Notes under the pieces: model-generated
Told to the model about the DNA's origin: nothing
Databases searched by the model: none
What the model saw: the letters and a program-made list of their open reading frames with translations, nothing else
Position numbers and translations under genes: made by a program
In this document: positions 24,043 through 32,160 of the stretch, in pieces
How positions within the stretch are numbered: the stretch's first letter is position 1
Layout of the letters: every line of letters starts with the position of its first letter
Source of the DNA: Actinokineospora inagensis DSM 44258
GTDB lineage: Bacteria > Actinomycetota > Actinomycetes > Mycobacteriales > Pseudonocardiaceae
NCBI RefSeq assembly: GCF_000482865.1
Contig: NZ_KI519522.1
Location: 38,169 to 78,049 of the forward strand
DNA: 39,881 nucleotides
Direction: 5' to 3'

Positions 24043-24903
24043 TCAGCACCGCAGCGCCGCCTGGGCGGCCGACACCGTCTGCCGCGCATAACCGGAGCCG
24101 AACAGGACGGTGTGCACGAGCAGCGGAAACAGTTGGTGCAAAGGGATTCGTTCGCGCCAACCGTCCGCCAGGGGACGGTGCTCGTGGTAGGCGCCGACGA
24201 TCCGGTCCAGGTGCGGGCAGCCGAACAGCGCCAACATCGCCAGATCGGTCTCCCGGTGCCCACCGTGCGCGGCGGGGTCGATCAACCACACACGGTCACC
24301 GGCCCACAGCACGTTGCCACTCCACAGGTCACCGTGCAGCCGGGCCGGTGGCTCTACCGGCGCGTCAACCCGGTTGCACACCGTCTCGATGGTCGCGACG
24401 CCGGCACCGTCGATGAGCCCGCGGTTGGCGGCGCCGCGCAGGTACGGCTCGATGCGGTCCCGGACGTACCAGTCGGCCCAGGTCGGGCTGGCGGAACAGC
24501 GCATCGGGGCCAGCCCGATCCACGCCTGTTCGGGGCCGGTGGAGGCGCCGAACCCGTCGGCGCCCGCCGCGTGCAGGTCCGCCAGGCCGCGCCCGAAGTC
24601 CTCGGCCGCCCGGGTGGTCGGCGGCGCCGGTTCGACCTGCTCCATGATCAACCACTGGTCGTCGTGCGCGCGGACGTGCGGGACGGCGACGGCGGCGGGC
24701 TCGGTCAACCAGATGAGCCCGGCGACCTCGGCCTCGATCGCGTTGGGGCGCGGGTCGTGCTTGACGACCACCAGGTCACCGTCGTCGGTGTCGACCTCGA
24801 AGACGTGGTCCTTCAGCGCGTGGACACCGGTCACCGACCCACCGGTGAGCGCCGCGACGGCGTCGGTCAGTTCGCCAGCACCCACCGCAGCAAACCGGGA
24901 CAA
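24043..24903 (-). CDS. Fructosamine/ribulosamine kinase family protein
   Basis: 286 residues from TTG at 24903, which has GGAGG four bases upstream; GTG at 24885 is an alternative. The fold is of the aminoglycoside-phosphotransferase type: the catalytic loop HGDLWSGN (190-197) and metal-binding IDPAAHGGHRETD (208-220) are hallmark motifs of fructosamine kinases, which phosphorylate sugar adducts on proteins to trigger their removal. The start overlaps the end of the phosphatase gene by about 37 bases. That adjacency is known from bacterial ribulosamine kinases paired with a LMW-PTP-type phosphatase acting on ribulosamine 5-phosphates. Protein deglycation is the likely role. Confidence 0.9.
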   Translation of the reverse strand: MSRFAAVGAGELTDAVAALTGGSVTGVHALKDHVFEVDTDDGDLVVVKHDPRPNAIEAEVAGLIWLTEPAAVAVPHVRAHDDQWLIMEQVEPAPPTTRAAEDFGRGLADLHAAGADGFGASTGPEQAWIGLAPMRCSASPTWADWYVRDRIEPYLRGAANRGLIDGAGVATIETVCNRVDAPVEPPARLHGDLWSGNVLWAGDRVWLIDPAAHGGHRETDLAMLALFGCPHLDRIVGAYHEHRPLADGWRERIPLHQLFPLLVHTVLFGSGYARQTVSAAQAALRC

Positions 24904-25322
24904 GCGGCCTCCACCATCGTCAGCACCTGATCGAACCCGTCGGGGCCACCGTAGTAGGGATCGGGGATGTCCAGATCGGGCTCGGCCGCCGGATCGAACG
25001 CCCGGAAGAGTGTCACCCGGTCGGGATCGGCGACCCTGGTGCGGAGCGCCCGCGCGTGGTTCGAATCCATCACGACGAGCAGATCGGCGTCGAGGTGATC
25101 GGCGGTGAGCTGGGCGGCGGTGTGCGCGGTCGGATACCCGTGCCTGGCCAACACCCGCTCGGCACGCGGATCGGCCGACTCACCCACATGCCACCCGTCC
25201 GTACCCGCGCTGGACACCCGCACCTGATCGGACAGGCCCGCGCGGCGGAGGTGCTCCTCGAACACCAGCGCGGCCATCGGCGAGCGGCAGATGTTCCCGG
25301 TACAGACGAAGCAGATGTGCAC
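24867..25322 (-). CDS. ptpA: Low-molecular-weight protein tyrosine phosphatase
   Basis: 151 residues. The phosphate-binding loop CTGNICRS (7-14, catalytic Cys7 and Arg13) is at the N terminus and the general-acid loop DPYYGG (121-126) is in place; length is standard. By position (next to SURF1, upstream of the cobC block) it corresponds to M. tuberculosis ptpA. Because its 3' end overlaps a fructosamine-kinase-type gene, it may instead or also dephosphorylate glycated-protein intermediates. The GTG start is preceded by TACCCT with exactly six bases between, so the mRNA is probably leaderless. Confidence 0.95.
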   Translation of the reverse strand: MHICFVCTGNICRSPMAALVFEEHLRRAGLSDQVRVSSAGTDGWHVGESADPRAERVLARHGYPTAHTAAQLTADHLDADLLVVMDSNHARALRTRVADPDRVTLFRAFDPAAEPDLDIPDPYYGGPDGFDQVLTMVEAACPGLLRWVLAN

Positions 25323-25328
25323 GCGGTC

Positions 25329-25334
25329 AGGGTA
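25329..25334 (-). promoter_or_regulatory. Leaderless -10 box (TACCCT) of the phosphatase gene
   Basis: On the minus strand TACCCT covers -12 to -7 relative to the first base of the GTG at 25322. There is no ribosome site, so translation probably starts at the 5' end of the transcript. Confidence 0.65.
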
Positions 25335-25923
25335 GGAGGCCGGGCAAGGGGTCCGGTCGACCCCGGTCCGGAGTGGATCTTGTTGGATGTTGCGCGGGCC
25401 TGACCAGCGGAAATCCCTGGCGCTGGGTTTCGGAATTCACCCGGTTCGGGGATGTGAGTTATCCACAGGGGAGGGTGTTTGCTGCTCTTGTGGAGATCGA
25501 CTGTCGGTGGGGGCCGGTAGACTGGCCTCGGGGACGCCCCCCGGGAAGGGTGGGGGCCGCCCTGGGGGTGTGGGGGTGGGTGTCAATCGCTGGATGGGGT
25601 GGTTCTGGTGGGCGGCTCGGGCTGGTTTGAGTGGGGTGTGGACTGGCGCGGGGGGTGCACGGAGTGAGTTGGGCAGGAGCGGGGGCGCGGTTGTGAGGTG
25701 TGTCGTGGGTTTGGGTTGAGGTGGCAAGGCGCGGGTGGGGCTGGTGGCGCGGGGGTGGGTTGGTCGCCGGGGTGGGGCGAGGTGGCTGGGGTCGCTTGGT
25801 TGCTGGGGTGCGTGTTGTGTGACGGGGGTGGGGTTTGGGGTTGGCGGCTGGGGTGGGTGTGGGATGGGTGGGGGGGGGGGTTCGCGGGCGGGGTCGGTGG
25901 TGGGGTGGCGGGGGTGTTGGGCC
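25335..25923. other. G-rich intergenic region with a DnaA box and G-quadruplex potential
   Basis: About 590 bases without a supported gene. A perfect TTATCCACA DnaA-box sequence lies at 25459-25467. From about 25500 to 25920 the plus strand is extremely rich in G and T, with many GGG/GGGG runs, including a run of about ten G at 25871-25880, and very few C. Frames here give only Gly/Trp/Val-rich low-complexity protein. The strand bias suggests G-quadruplex or R-loop potential immediately upstream of cobC. Confidence 0.65.
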
Positions 25924-25929
25924 TAGGAT
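25924..25929 (+). promoter_or_regulatory. Leaderless -10 box (TAGGAT) of cobC
   Basis: TAGGAT is followed by seven bases and the ATG at 25937. The spacing suggests that transcription begins at the start codon of the four-gene cobC operon. Confidence 0.6.
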
Positions 25930-25936
25930 TGCCGGG

Positions 25937-26953
25937 ATGACCAGCGATGATTTGCTGAGGTACCACGGGGACGTGGCGGTGCGGCCGGGGCTGGTGGACT
26001 TCGCGGTCAATGTGCGTGGGGGGCGGCCGCCGGGGTGGTTGCGGGAGCGGTTGGTGGGGGCGTTGGAGCGGGTGGGGGCGTACCCGTCCAAGGCGGATGA
26101 CGAGCGGGCTCGGGTGGCGGTGGCGGACCGGCACGGGTGTGCGCCGGATGAGGTTTTGATCCTGAACGGGTCGGCGGAGGGGTTCGTGTTGTTGGCGAAC
26201 CTCCGGCCCCGGGTGGCGAAGGTGGTGCATCCGCAGTTCACCGAGCCGGAGGTGGCGCTGCGGGACGCGGGGGTGCCGGTGGAGCGGGTGCTGCTGGATC
26301 AAGCGGACGGGTTTCGGTTGCACCCGGAGAAGGTGGGGAAGGCCGATCTGGTCGTGATCGGGAATCCGACGAACCCGACGTCGACGTTGCACCCGGCGGA
26401 TCGGATTCGGGAGATCGCGCGCGAGTCGACCGTGGTGGTGGACGAGGCGTTCATGGACGCGGTGCCGGGGGAGCCGGAGTCGGTGGTGGGGGCCGCGAAC
26501 ACCCTGGTTCTCCGGAGCCTCACCAAGACCTGGGCGTTACCGGGGTTGCGCGCGGGGTACGCGGTCGGGCACCCGGACCTGCTGGCGGCGCTGAGCCGCA
26601 ACCGTCCACAGTGGCCGGTGGGGACGTTGACCCTGGAGGCCGTGGTGGCGTGTTGTGAGGCGCCCGCGGTGGCGGAGGCGGAGGTCGCGGCGGTGGACGC
26701 GCAGGCGCACCGGCGGGTGCTCCAAGGCGAGCTTGGCGCGCTGGTGCTGGGGGAGCCGCGGGCGCCGTTCGTGTTGATCGAAGTGGCGGATGGGGAGCGG
26801 GTGCGGCGGGAGTTGCTGGAGCGGGGGATCGCGGTGCGGCGGGGGGACACGTTCCCCGGGTTGGGGCCGAACCACCTGCGGATCGCGGTGCGGTCGCCGC
26901 AGGAGTGCGGGCCGTTGATCGCGGCGTTGCGGGCGGTGGAGGTTGTGCGGTGA
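25937..26953 (+). CDS. cobC: CobC-like PLP-dependent aminotransferase (Rv2231c-type)
   Basis: 338 residues, fold type I aminotransferase of the histidinol-phosphate aminotransferase/CobC group. NPTNPTST (143-150), DEAF (169-172) and [15 protein letters not shown] with the PLP lysine at about 197 are seen. The protein is annotated as CobC (threonine-phosphate decarboxylase, source of the aminopropanol arm of cobalamin) in relatives, and cobD lies nearby. The decarboxylase role is inferred from name and context; an aminotransferase role cannot be excluded. ATG at 25937 follows a -10 box; upstream sequence is low-complexity. The stop overlaps the Nif3 gene as GTGA. Confidence 0.88.
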   Translation: MTSDDLLRYHGDVAVRPGLVDFAVNVRGGRPPGWLRERLVGALERVGAYPSKADDERARVAVADRHGCAPDEVLILNGSAEGFVLLANLRPRVAKVVHPQFTEPEVALRDAGVPVERVLLDQADGFRLHPEKVGKADLVVIGNPTNPTSTLHPADRIREIARESTVVVDEAFMDAVPGEPESVVGAANTLVLRSLTKTWALPGLRAGYAVGHPDLLAALSRNRPQWPVGTLTLEAVVACCEAPAVAEAEVAAVDAQAHRRVLQGELGALVLGEPRAPFVLIEVADGERVRRELLERGIAVRRGDTFPGLGPNHLRIAVRSPQECGPLIAALRAVEVVR

Positions 26954-27789
26954 CGACGGTCGGTGCCGCGGTCGCGGCGTTGGAACGGGCCTACCCGCCG
27001 GGGTTGGCGGAGAGCTGGGACGCGGTCGGGCTCGTCTGCGGCGACCCGGCGGACGAGCTGACCAGGGTGCTCGTGTGCGTCGACCCAACACAGTCCACAG
27101 TGGACGAAGCGGTGGCGAACGGCGCCCAGTTGGTGGTGGCGCACCACCCGCTGCTGCTCAAAGGCGTGCACGGAGTCCCGGCGGACACGCCGAAAGGGGC
27201 GCTCGTGCACAAGATGGTGCGCAACGGGGTCGCCCTGTTCTGCGCGCATACGAACGCCGACTCGGCCGACCCGGGTGTGTCCGACGCGCTCGCGGAAGCC
27301 ATCGGGTTGACGGTAACCGGGCCGCTTAACCCGAACGCCGACGGTAAAACCGGGATTGGGCGGATCGGTGAGCTGAGTGAGGCCGAACCGTTCGCCGTGT
27401 TCGTAGAGAGAGTCGCCGAAGCTCTGCCGTATACCGAAGGTGGGGTAAGAGCGGCAGGCGACCCCAATCGGCCGATCAAGCGCGTCGCGGTGTCCGGGGG
27501 CGCGGGTGACTCATACCTGACCGTCGCGACCGAGGCCGGGGTCGACGCGTTCGTCACCGCGGACCTGAGGCACCACCCCGCCAGCGAGCACACAGCCCTA
27601 CCGGGCGCGCCGGCGTTGGTCGATGTAGCCCACTGGGCCAGTGAGTGGCCGTGGTGCGGCCAGGCGGCGGCGGTCCTGCGCGCCGCGCTCGGCGGTACGG
27701 TCACCGTCGACGTCTCCATTCGCCGCACCGATCCCTGGACCGCCCAGGCCGCCGGGGCACCGAGCCGAACCGGGAGGTTCACCGGGTGA
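26950..27789 (+). CDS. Nif3-like dinuclear metal centre protein
   Basis: 279 residues from GTG at 26950. Family marks: [14 protein letters not shown] at the N terminus, metal ligands in [11 protein letters not shown] (His65, His66) and AHTNADSAD (His100, Asp104), and a late [10 protein letters not shown] providing the remaining His and Glu. The family (NIF3/YqfO/DUF34) forms ring-shaped hexamers with a two-metal site; its biochemical role is unsettled, with GTP cyclohydrolase-like folding proposed. Coupled by GTGA overlaps to cobC upstream and to the zinc-ribbon gene downstream, as in the Rv2231c-Rv2228c operon. Confidence 0.94.
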   Translation: MTTVGAAVAALERAYPPGLAESWDAVGLVCGDPADELTRVLVCVDPTQSTVDEAVANGAQLVVAHHPLLLKGVHGVPADTPKGALVHKMVRNGVALFCAHTNADSADPGVSDALAEAIGLTVTGPLNPNADGKTGIGRIGELSEAEPFAVFVERVAEALPYTEGGVRAAGDPNRPIKRVAVSGGAGDSYLTVATEAGVDAFVTADLRHHPASEHTALPGAPALVDVAHWASEWPWCGQAAAVLRAALGGTVTVDVSIRRTDPWTAQAAGAPSRTGRFTG

Positions 27790-28523
27790 AAGCCGATCCC
27801 GCCGCCCAGCGCCGTTTGCTCGACCTCGCCGAGGTCGACACCGAACTCGCGCGGGTCCACCACCGCCGCACCACCATGCCGGAGCTGGCCGAGATCACCG
27901 CGGCCGAGGCGGCGGTGCGCGCCCGCCGGGACGCAGGCGTCGCCGTGCGCACCCAGCTCGACGACCTCGACCGGGAGGTGACCCGGCAGGAGAAGGAGAT
28001 CGACGCGGTCCGCGCCCGCGAGGACCGCGACCGCAAGCTGCTGCAGGGCGGCACCCTCAACGCCAAGCAGCTCACCGACCTCGAACACGAGCTGCACTCG
28101 CTGGAGCGGCGGCAGAGCGTCCTGGAGGACGACCTGCTGGAGCTGATGGAGCGGCGCGAGGCCGTCGCCCTGGACGCCCAGCACGCCGACGTGGCGCGGG
28201 AGAAGGCCGAACAGGTGTTGGCCGACGCCACGCACCGCCGGGACGAGAACCTCGCCGACATCGACACCAACGACGCCCGGCGCACCGCCGAACGGGCCAA
28301 GATCCTGCCGACCCTGCCCGCCGACCTGCTCGCCCAGTACGAGCGCCGGGTCGGCCAAGGCCGGATCGGGGCGGCGCTGCTGCGGGCCCGCCGTTGCGGC
28401 GCCTGCCGGTTGGAGCTCGACGCCAGGGAGATCTCCCGGATCCGGGAGGCCGCCGCGGACGACGTCCTCGAGTGCGAGGAGTGCGGCGCGATCATGGTGC
28501 GGACCGCGGAGTCCGGCCTGTGA
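27786..28523 (+). CDS. Coiled-coil C4-type zinc ribbon protein (Rv2229c-like)
   Basis: 245 residues. About 150 residues of antiparallel coiled coil, rich in Glu/Arg/Ala/Leu, contain [32 protein letters not shown] family sequence. A C-terminal zinc ribbon has CGAC and CEEC cysteine pairs. This is the CT398/HP0958-type family, proposed to bind nucleic acid or flagellar and RNA partners elsewhere; no role is established in actinobacteria. It is always found next to Nif3 and RNase H genes, and both junctions here are GTGA overlaps. Confidence 0.92.
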   Translation: MKADPAAQRRLLDLAEVDTELARVHHRRTTMPELAEITAAEAAVRARRDAGVAVRTQLDDLDREVTRQEKEIDAVRAREDRDRKLLQGGTLNAKQLTDLEHELHSLERRQSVLEDDLLELMERREAVALDAQHADVAREKAEQVLADATHRRDENLADIDTNDARRTAERAKILPTLPADLLAQYERRVGQGRIGAALLRARRCGACRLELDAREISRIREAAADDVLECEECGAIMVRTAESGL

Positions 28524-29599
28524 GGGTGCGCGTCGAGGCGGACGGCGGTTCGCGCGGCAACCCCGGCCCGGCCGGGTACGGGGCCGTCGTGCGCGCCGCG
28601 GACACCGACGAGGTGCTGGCCGAGCGGTTCGAGGCGATCGGGGTGGCGACCAACAACGTCGCCGAGTACCGCGGCCTGATCGCCGGGCTGCGCGCCGCGG
28701 CCGAGGTCGGCGCCGACTCGGTCGAGGTCGCGATGGACTCCAAGCTGGTCGTCGAGCAGATGGCGGGCCGCTGGCAGGTCAAGCACCCGTCGATGAAGCC
28801 GCTGGCCGCCGCGGCCAGGGAGATCGCCGCCGGGTTCGCGCACATCACGTACACCTGGATCCCGCGCGAGCGCAACCAGCACGCCGACCGGCTCGCCAAC
28901 CGGGCGATGGACGGCCAGGCCCCGCCCGAGCCCGCCCCGCGCACCGCGTCGCCGTCCACCTGGACCGGTGCGACCGGCTCCCCCACCAAGATCCTGTTGT
29001 TGCGGCACGGGCAAACCGAGCTGTCGGTCGACCGCCGCTACTCCGGCCGCGGCGACGTCCCGCTCACCGACCTCGGTGTCGCGCAGGCCGAGGCCGCCGC
29101 GCGCCGCGTCGCGAAGCTGGCCGGGGTCGACGCGGACACCCCCATCGTCGCCTCACCGTTGCGCCGCGCGTCGCGCACCGCCGCCGCCGTGGCCACCGCG
29201 ACCGGAGGTCGGGTCAGCACCCACGACGGTCTACTGGAGACCGACTTCGGCCGGTGGGAGGGCCTGACTTTCACCGAGGCCGCCACCCGCGACCCCGACC
29301 TGCACCGGCGCTGGCTGTCGGACACCTCGGTCGCCGCGCCGGGCGGGGAGAGCTTCGACGCCGTGCACCGCAGGGTCACCGGGGCCCGTGACGACCTGCT
29401 GGACCGGTACGCGGGGCGCACCGTGCTGGTGGTCAGCCACGTGACCCCCATCAAGTCGTTGCTGCGCCTGGGGTTGGCGGTCGGGCCGTCGCTGCTGTTC
29501 CGGTTGCACCTGGACCTGGCGTCGCTGTCGATCGTCGAGTTCTACCCGGACGGCAACGCTTCCGTGCGGCTCGTCAACGACGTCTCACACCTGACCTAG
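28520..29599 (+). CDS. Bifunctional RNase HI / phosphoglycerate mutase-like phosphatase
   Basis: 359 residues. The N-terminal RNase H domain (about 1-130) has acidic residues at Asp8 (EADGGSRGNPG), Glu49 (NNVAEYRG), Asp73 (AMDSKLV) and Asp123 (QHADRLAN). A Pro/Ala linker (about 133-155) joins it to a histidine phosphatase domain with LLLRHGQTE (His163), ETDFGRWEGL and VVSHVTP. This fusion is known from M. tuberculosis Rv2228c, where the second domain dephosphorylates alpha-ribazole phosphate (CobC/CbiP-like) and the first degrades RNA in RNA:DNA hybrids. The cobalamin link fits the neighbouring cobC and cobD. Last gene of the operon. Confidence 0.95.
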   Translation: MRVRVEADGGSRGNPGPAGYGAVVRAADTDEVLAERFEAIGVATNNVAEYRGLIAGLRAAAEVGADSVEVAMDSKLVVEQMAGRWQVKHPSMKPLAAAAREIAAGFAHITYTWIPRERNQHADRLANRAMDGQAPPEPAPRTASPSTWTGATGSPTKILLLRHGQTELSVDRRYSGRGDVPLTDLGVAQAEAAARRVAKLAGVDADTPIVASPLRRASRTAAAVATATGGRVSTHDGLLETDFGRWEGLTFTEAATRDPDLHRRWLSDTSVAAPGGESFDAVHRRVTGARDDLLDRYAGRTVLVVSHVTPIKSLLRLGLAVGPSLLFRLHLDLASLSIVEFYPDGNASVRLVNDVSHLT

Positions 29600-29609
29600 C
29601 TCGGCTCGC

Positions 29610-30167
29610 TCAGCCGGTGAGCGGCACCACCGCGGGTCGCCTGCGCCGCACGGTCTCGGTGAACCCGGTCAGCACCTCGGTCAGCGCCGCCGCGGCCAGC
29701 GGTCGCACGTAGCAGCCCTCGTGCTCGTCGGCGATCATCTGGTCGAGCACGAAGTGCCCGGCGAGGACCTTCGTCGCGCCCATCGCGAACAGCAGCGGCC
29801 GCAGCACGCCGTCGATCGCGACGAGGTGCCCCTGCGTGCCGCCCGTGGCCAACGGCAGGACCGCCTTGCCCACCAACGTGCCCGACGGCAACAGGTCCAA
29901 CAGCGACTTCACCAGACCGCTGTACGCCGCGCGGTAGACCGGGCTCGCCACCACCAGTCCGTCTGCGGCGGTCACCTCGTCGATGGCCGCGCAGATGGCC
30001 GGGTCGGTGGTGTTCTCGGCCAGCAGCGCCACGGTCGGCAGGTCGCGCACGCTCAGCACGCGCACCTGCTCGCCCGCCGCGCGCAGTTCCGCCGCGACGT
30101 GGCCGACCAGCACGCCCGCGCGGGCGGTGGTGGACGGGCTGCCGGAGATGATCAGGATCGAGCCCAC
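29610..30167 (-). CDS. NAD(P)H-dependent FMN reductase (SsuE/MsuE-like)
   Basis: 185 residues, flavodoxin-like. The phosphate loop SGSPSTTARAG near the N terminus, VVASPVYRAAYSGLVKSLLDLLP and PLATGGTQGHL match the SsuE family of reductases, which supply reduced FMN to sulfonate or sulfone monooxygenases. No monooxygenase is in the window. GTG at 30167 has AGGGGG about five bases upstream. A cysteine-containing leader peptide gene lies 49 bases upstream on the same strand, pointing to control by cysteine or sulfur supply. The gene converges on the RNase H/PGM gene with 10 bases between. Confidence 0.92.
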   Translation of the reverse strand: MGSILIISGSPSTTARAGVLVGHVAAELRAAGEQVRVLSVRDLPTVALLAENTTDPAICAAIDEVTAADGLVVASPVYRAAYSGLVKSLLDLLPSGTLVGKAVLPLATGGTQGHLVAIDGVLRPLLFAMGATKVLAGHFVLDQMIADEHEGCYVRPLAAAALTEVLTGFTETVRRRRPAVVPLTG

Positions 30168-30216
30168 GGGGTCCCCCTGGGGGTGGAGTGCCGACTAACC
30201 GGGTTGGGTTGGGTCG

Positions 30217-30294
30217 TCAGCGACTACAGCCACCGCCCGCGAGCAGCAGGAAGTCCACGTGCCTGCGTCGGGTGAGTACCCGGTCACCGGACAT
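30217..30294 (-). CDS. Cysteine-containing leader peptide of the FMN reductase gene
   Basis: A 25-codon frame from ATG at 30294 whose C-terminal part reads RRRHVDFLLLAGGGCSR, followed by TGA. The R-R-x-H-V-D-(L/F) core and a cysteine two residues before the end match the short 'putative leader peptides' found upstream of sulfur-assimilation genes in Streptomyces and relatives. Ribosome stalling at the Cys codon is the proposed way such peptides sense cysteine, as shown for Cys-rich leader frames in mycobacteria. Forty-nine bases separate it from the reductase gene. No ribosome site precedes the ATG, so it may be leaderless. Confidence 0.85.
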   Translation of the reverse strand: MSGDRVLTRRRHVDFLLLAGGGCSR

Positions 30295-30376
30295 GGTCGG
30301 CAGTAGACCAGGCCGGGTCGGCGCCGCTCAACGGCGTCCACCCCGTGGGACGTGCGGACCGGGTGGTGGACCCCCG

Positions 30377-30382
30377 TATCCT
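30377..30382 (+). promoter_or_regulatory. -10 box (TATCCT) of rnpB
   Basis: TATCCT ends six bases before the predicted 5' end of the RNase P RNA (near 30389), the expected spacing. A -35 box is not obvious. Confidence 0.55.
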
Positions 30383-30388
30383 GTCGTC

Positions 30389-30781
30389 GCGGGCGAGTCG
30401 ACCGGGCGGCCGCGGCGGTGCACCGCACCGACGAGGAAAGTCCGGACTCCGCAGGGCAGGGTGGTTGTTAACGGCAACCCGAGGTGACTCGCGGGACAGT
30501 GCCACAGAGAACAGACCGCCCGGCCACAACCTGGCCGGGTAAGGGTGAAACGGTGGTGTAAGAGACCACCAGCACCCCGGGTGACCGGGGTGGCTAGGTA
30601 AACCCCACCCGGAGCAAGGCCAAGAGGGGGCCGCGAGGCCCCTGCGCAGACGTTTGAGGGCTGCCCGCCCGAGTCTGCGGGTAGGCCGCACGAACCTGCC
30701 GGCGACGGCAGGTCTAGATGGATGGTCGCCACCGGGGCGCAGCCCCGGGACAGGATCCGGCTTACACGTCGACTCGCCCGC
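30389..30781 (+). ncRNA. rnpB: RNase P RNA (type A)
   Basis: The catalytic RNA that trims the 5' leader from tRNA precursors. Conserved elements appear in order: GAGGAAAGTCCGGACTCC near the 5' end, ACAGAGAACAGACC, GTAAGGGTGAAACGG, the AGGTAAACCCCACCCGGAGC segment with GCAAGGCCAAGAGG, GATGGATGGTCGCC and ACAGGATCCGGCTTACA near the 3' end. The outermost helix P1 pairs GGGCGAGTCGA (30391-30401) with TCGACTCGCCC (30769-30779), which fixes the ends to within a few bases. Length of about 393 bases is normal for actinobacteria. Confidence 0.97.
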
Positions 30782-30805
30782 CCGCCCCGGATCCCGGGGC
30801 GGGCG
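30779..30805 (+). terminator. Hairpin at the 3' end of rnpB
   Basis: A 12-bp GC stem (30779-30790 with 30794-30805) directly follows and slightly overlaps the P1 helix of RNase P RNA. No T-run is present. It probably ends rnpB transcription. Confidence 0.65.
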
Positions 30806-31318
30806 CGACCGGGTTGCGAATCGGCGCAGCCGTGGTGGCCCGGTCCACTGATGATCTCCGGGGTGGTTGGGCGTGTCGGCGCCGCGAGGTGGCTCGGTAC
30901 CCTCTTGTGGTCTTGATCCGTTTCGGTGGGTGGGCCCGCTCGGGCTCGCCCGAGCGCGTGACCCCCGATTGGCCTCTACACCGATTGGAGTAACTACGCA
31001 CGCGGCTCGCCCGGGAATATGCTGTGAATTGCATCACTGTCAGTGGCCGGCGTTCCCGCGCCTGGGTGAAACAGGGGCGGGACTAGGAAAATCGGGTGGT
31101 CGTGGGTCCTGACCGGCCTGCCCAGGATGATGATGGTGTGGTCAGATGGCAGCCGGATGGGACAGAGAGAGGTCACGTGGATCAACGGAACGCATCCCTG
31201 TAGCTACCGTTAGTAATGACAACGATGTGCCGTTCGTGCTGTACTCGAGTGGCACCGCTCAGACCTGCCGCGCGGGAGCCCGACGCCCCGGCCGCCTCCG
31301 CGCACTTGGGAGATCGAC
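30806..31318. promoter_or_regulatory. Intergenic region upstream of the T4SS-like operon
   Basis: 513 bases. A perfect 8-bp stem with a four-base loop lies at 30937-30956 (CGCTCGGG/CCCGAGCG). Two AT-richer patches, about 31010-31040 and 31195-31225, are the best promoter candidates. A GTG-started eight-codon frame with a GAGAGAGG site lies at 31177-31203 and may be chance. No larger gene is supported, and no known riboswitch was recognised. Confidence 0.4.
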
Positions 31319-31612
31319 ATGACTACCCCGACCATCGCCGCCCTCATCGACCTCGCCCAACAGCAGCAGCAACCCGGATCGGGTGGCCTGGAGACGGGCA
31401 ACCTGCGCACCTGGATCCTCAACAACATCATCCCGCTGCTGCTCCTGGTGGTGGCGCTGCTGTTGCTGTGGCTCGGCGGCGGCAAAGGCGACAACGCGGG
31501 CGTGATGCGCCGCCTCGGCGGTGTGATCGTGGCGCTGGCCATCGTGGGACTGGCCGTCACCAACGCCGGTGAGGGAATCGGCCGGTGGCTCGCCGGCCTG
31601 TTCACCGGCTGA
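31319..31612 (+). CDS. Small two-helix membrane protein, pilin-like (VirB2/TrbC-type layout)
   Basis: 97 residues. A Gln-rich soluble N terminus is followed by two membrane helices (about 34-53 and 66-82) joined by a short charged loop GGGKGDNAGVMRR. ATG at 31319 has GGGAG seven bases upstream. Size, layout and first position before VirB3-, VirB4- and VirB6-like genes are those of a VirB2/TrbC-type subunit, but sequence similarity is too weak to assert a pilin. No cleavable signal peptide is evident. Confidence 0.75.
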   Translation: MTTPTIAALIDLAQQQQQPGSGGLETGNLRTWILNNIIPLLLLVVALLLLWLGGGKGDNAGVMRRLGGVIVALAIVGLAVTNAGEGIGRWLAGLFTG

Positions 31613-31632
31613 TCCAGGCCCGGTGAACCGAC

Positions 31633-32160
31633 GTGCGGATACGCACCGACGACGAGGTGTACCGGGTCGACGCCGTCTGGCTCGGCCCGCCCAAAGCCAC
31701 TTTCCCGTTCCGGGCCAGGTATGTGGCGTGGGGCGTGGGCACCGTCGTCTTCCTCCTCGCCCTGACCGTGCTGCGGAACCTGGGGATCGGCCTGTTCTGG
31801 TCGTTCGCCTGGGGTCTGGTGGCCACCATCGCGCTGACCATGGTGATCTGCTCGCGGATCAGCCACGAACGCCCGCTCGGTGCCGTGCTCACCATGTGGG
31901 TGCGCGAGCTGAACACCCCGCGTGAGACGACCTCCGGCCAGGGCGGCGCGGTGAGCGCCGCCGGGCTGCGGGTGCGCGCCGAGCCGCCGCGGCGCAAGCG
32001 GCGCGGCTCGGACCGGCGTCGCGCGAAGACCGCCCGCCGGGCCGAAGAGGCCCGCAGGCGCGCCAGGGCCGCCCGCTCGGGCGCGCAACAACAGGCGCGC
32101 GGTTCCGGATACGCCAGGAATACGAGGAACAGGGAGGTCAGCGGTGTTCGGACGCCGTAA
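31633..32160 (+). CDS. PrgI/VirB3-like inner-membrane protein with basic tail
   Basis: 175 residues from GTG at 31633. A short N-terminal soluble part (VWLGPPKATFPFRARY) precedes two closely spaced helices (about 33-50 and 54-72), as in PrgI/VirB3-like proteins of Gram-positive type IV secretion loci. An unusual, very basic Arg/Ala-rich C-terminal tail (about 110-175) follows. The end overlaps the start of the VirB4-like gene by 17 bases. The tail could contact nucleic acid or the ATPase; that is inference. Confidence 0.75.
   Translation: MRIRTDDEVYRVDAVWLGPPKATFPFRARYVAWGVGTVVFLLALTVLRNLGIGLFWSFAWGLVATIALTMVICSRISHERPLGAVLTMWVRELNTPRETTSGQGGAVSAAGLRVRAEPPRRKRRGSDRRRAKTARRAEEARRRARAARSGAQQQARGSGYARNTRNREVSGVRTP

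Noticed and set aside
25500..25930. Gly/Trp-rich small proteins in the G-rich stretch
   Set aside because: All frames are low-complexity products of G/T-rich DNA, with no start signals and no family sequence.
31177..31203. Eight-codon GTG frame with GAGAGAGG upstream, as a leader peptide
   Set aside because: Too short to judge and matches no known leader type; chance occurrence is likely. Mentioned only in the intergenic entry.
30806..31318. c-di-AMP (ydaO) or other riboswitch before an operon with an NlpC/P60 gene
   Set aside because: The conserved ydaO sequence blocks could not be found by eye; only a simple hairpin was seen.
31216..31572. 118-codon frame starting upstream of the pilin-like gene
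   Set aside because: It overlaps the better-supported gene in another frame and encodes Arg/Pro/Ala-rich sequence without features.
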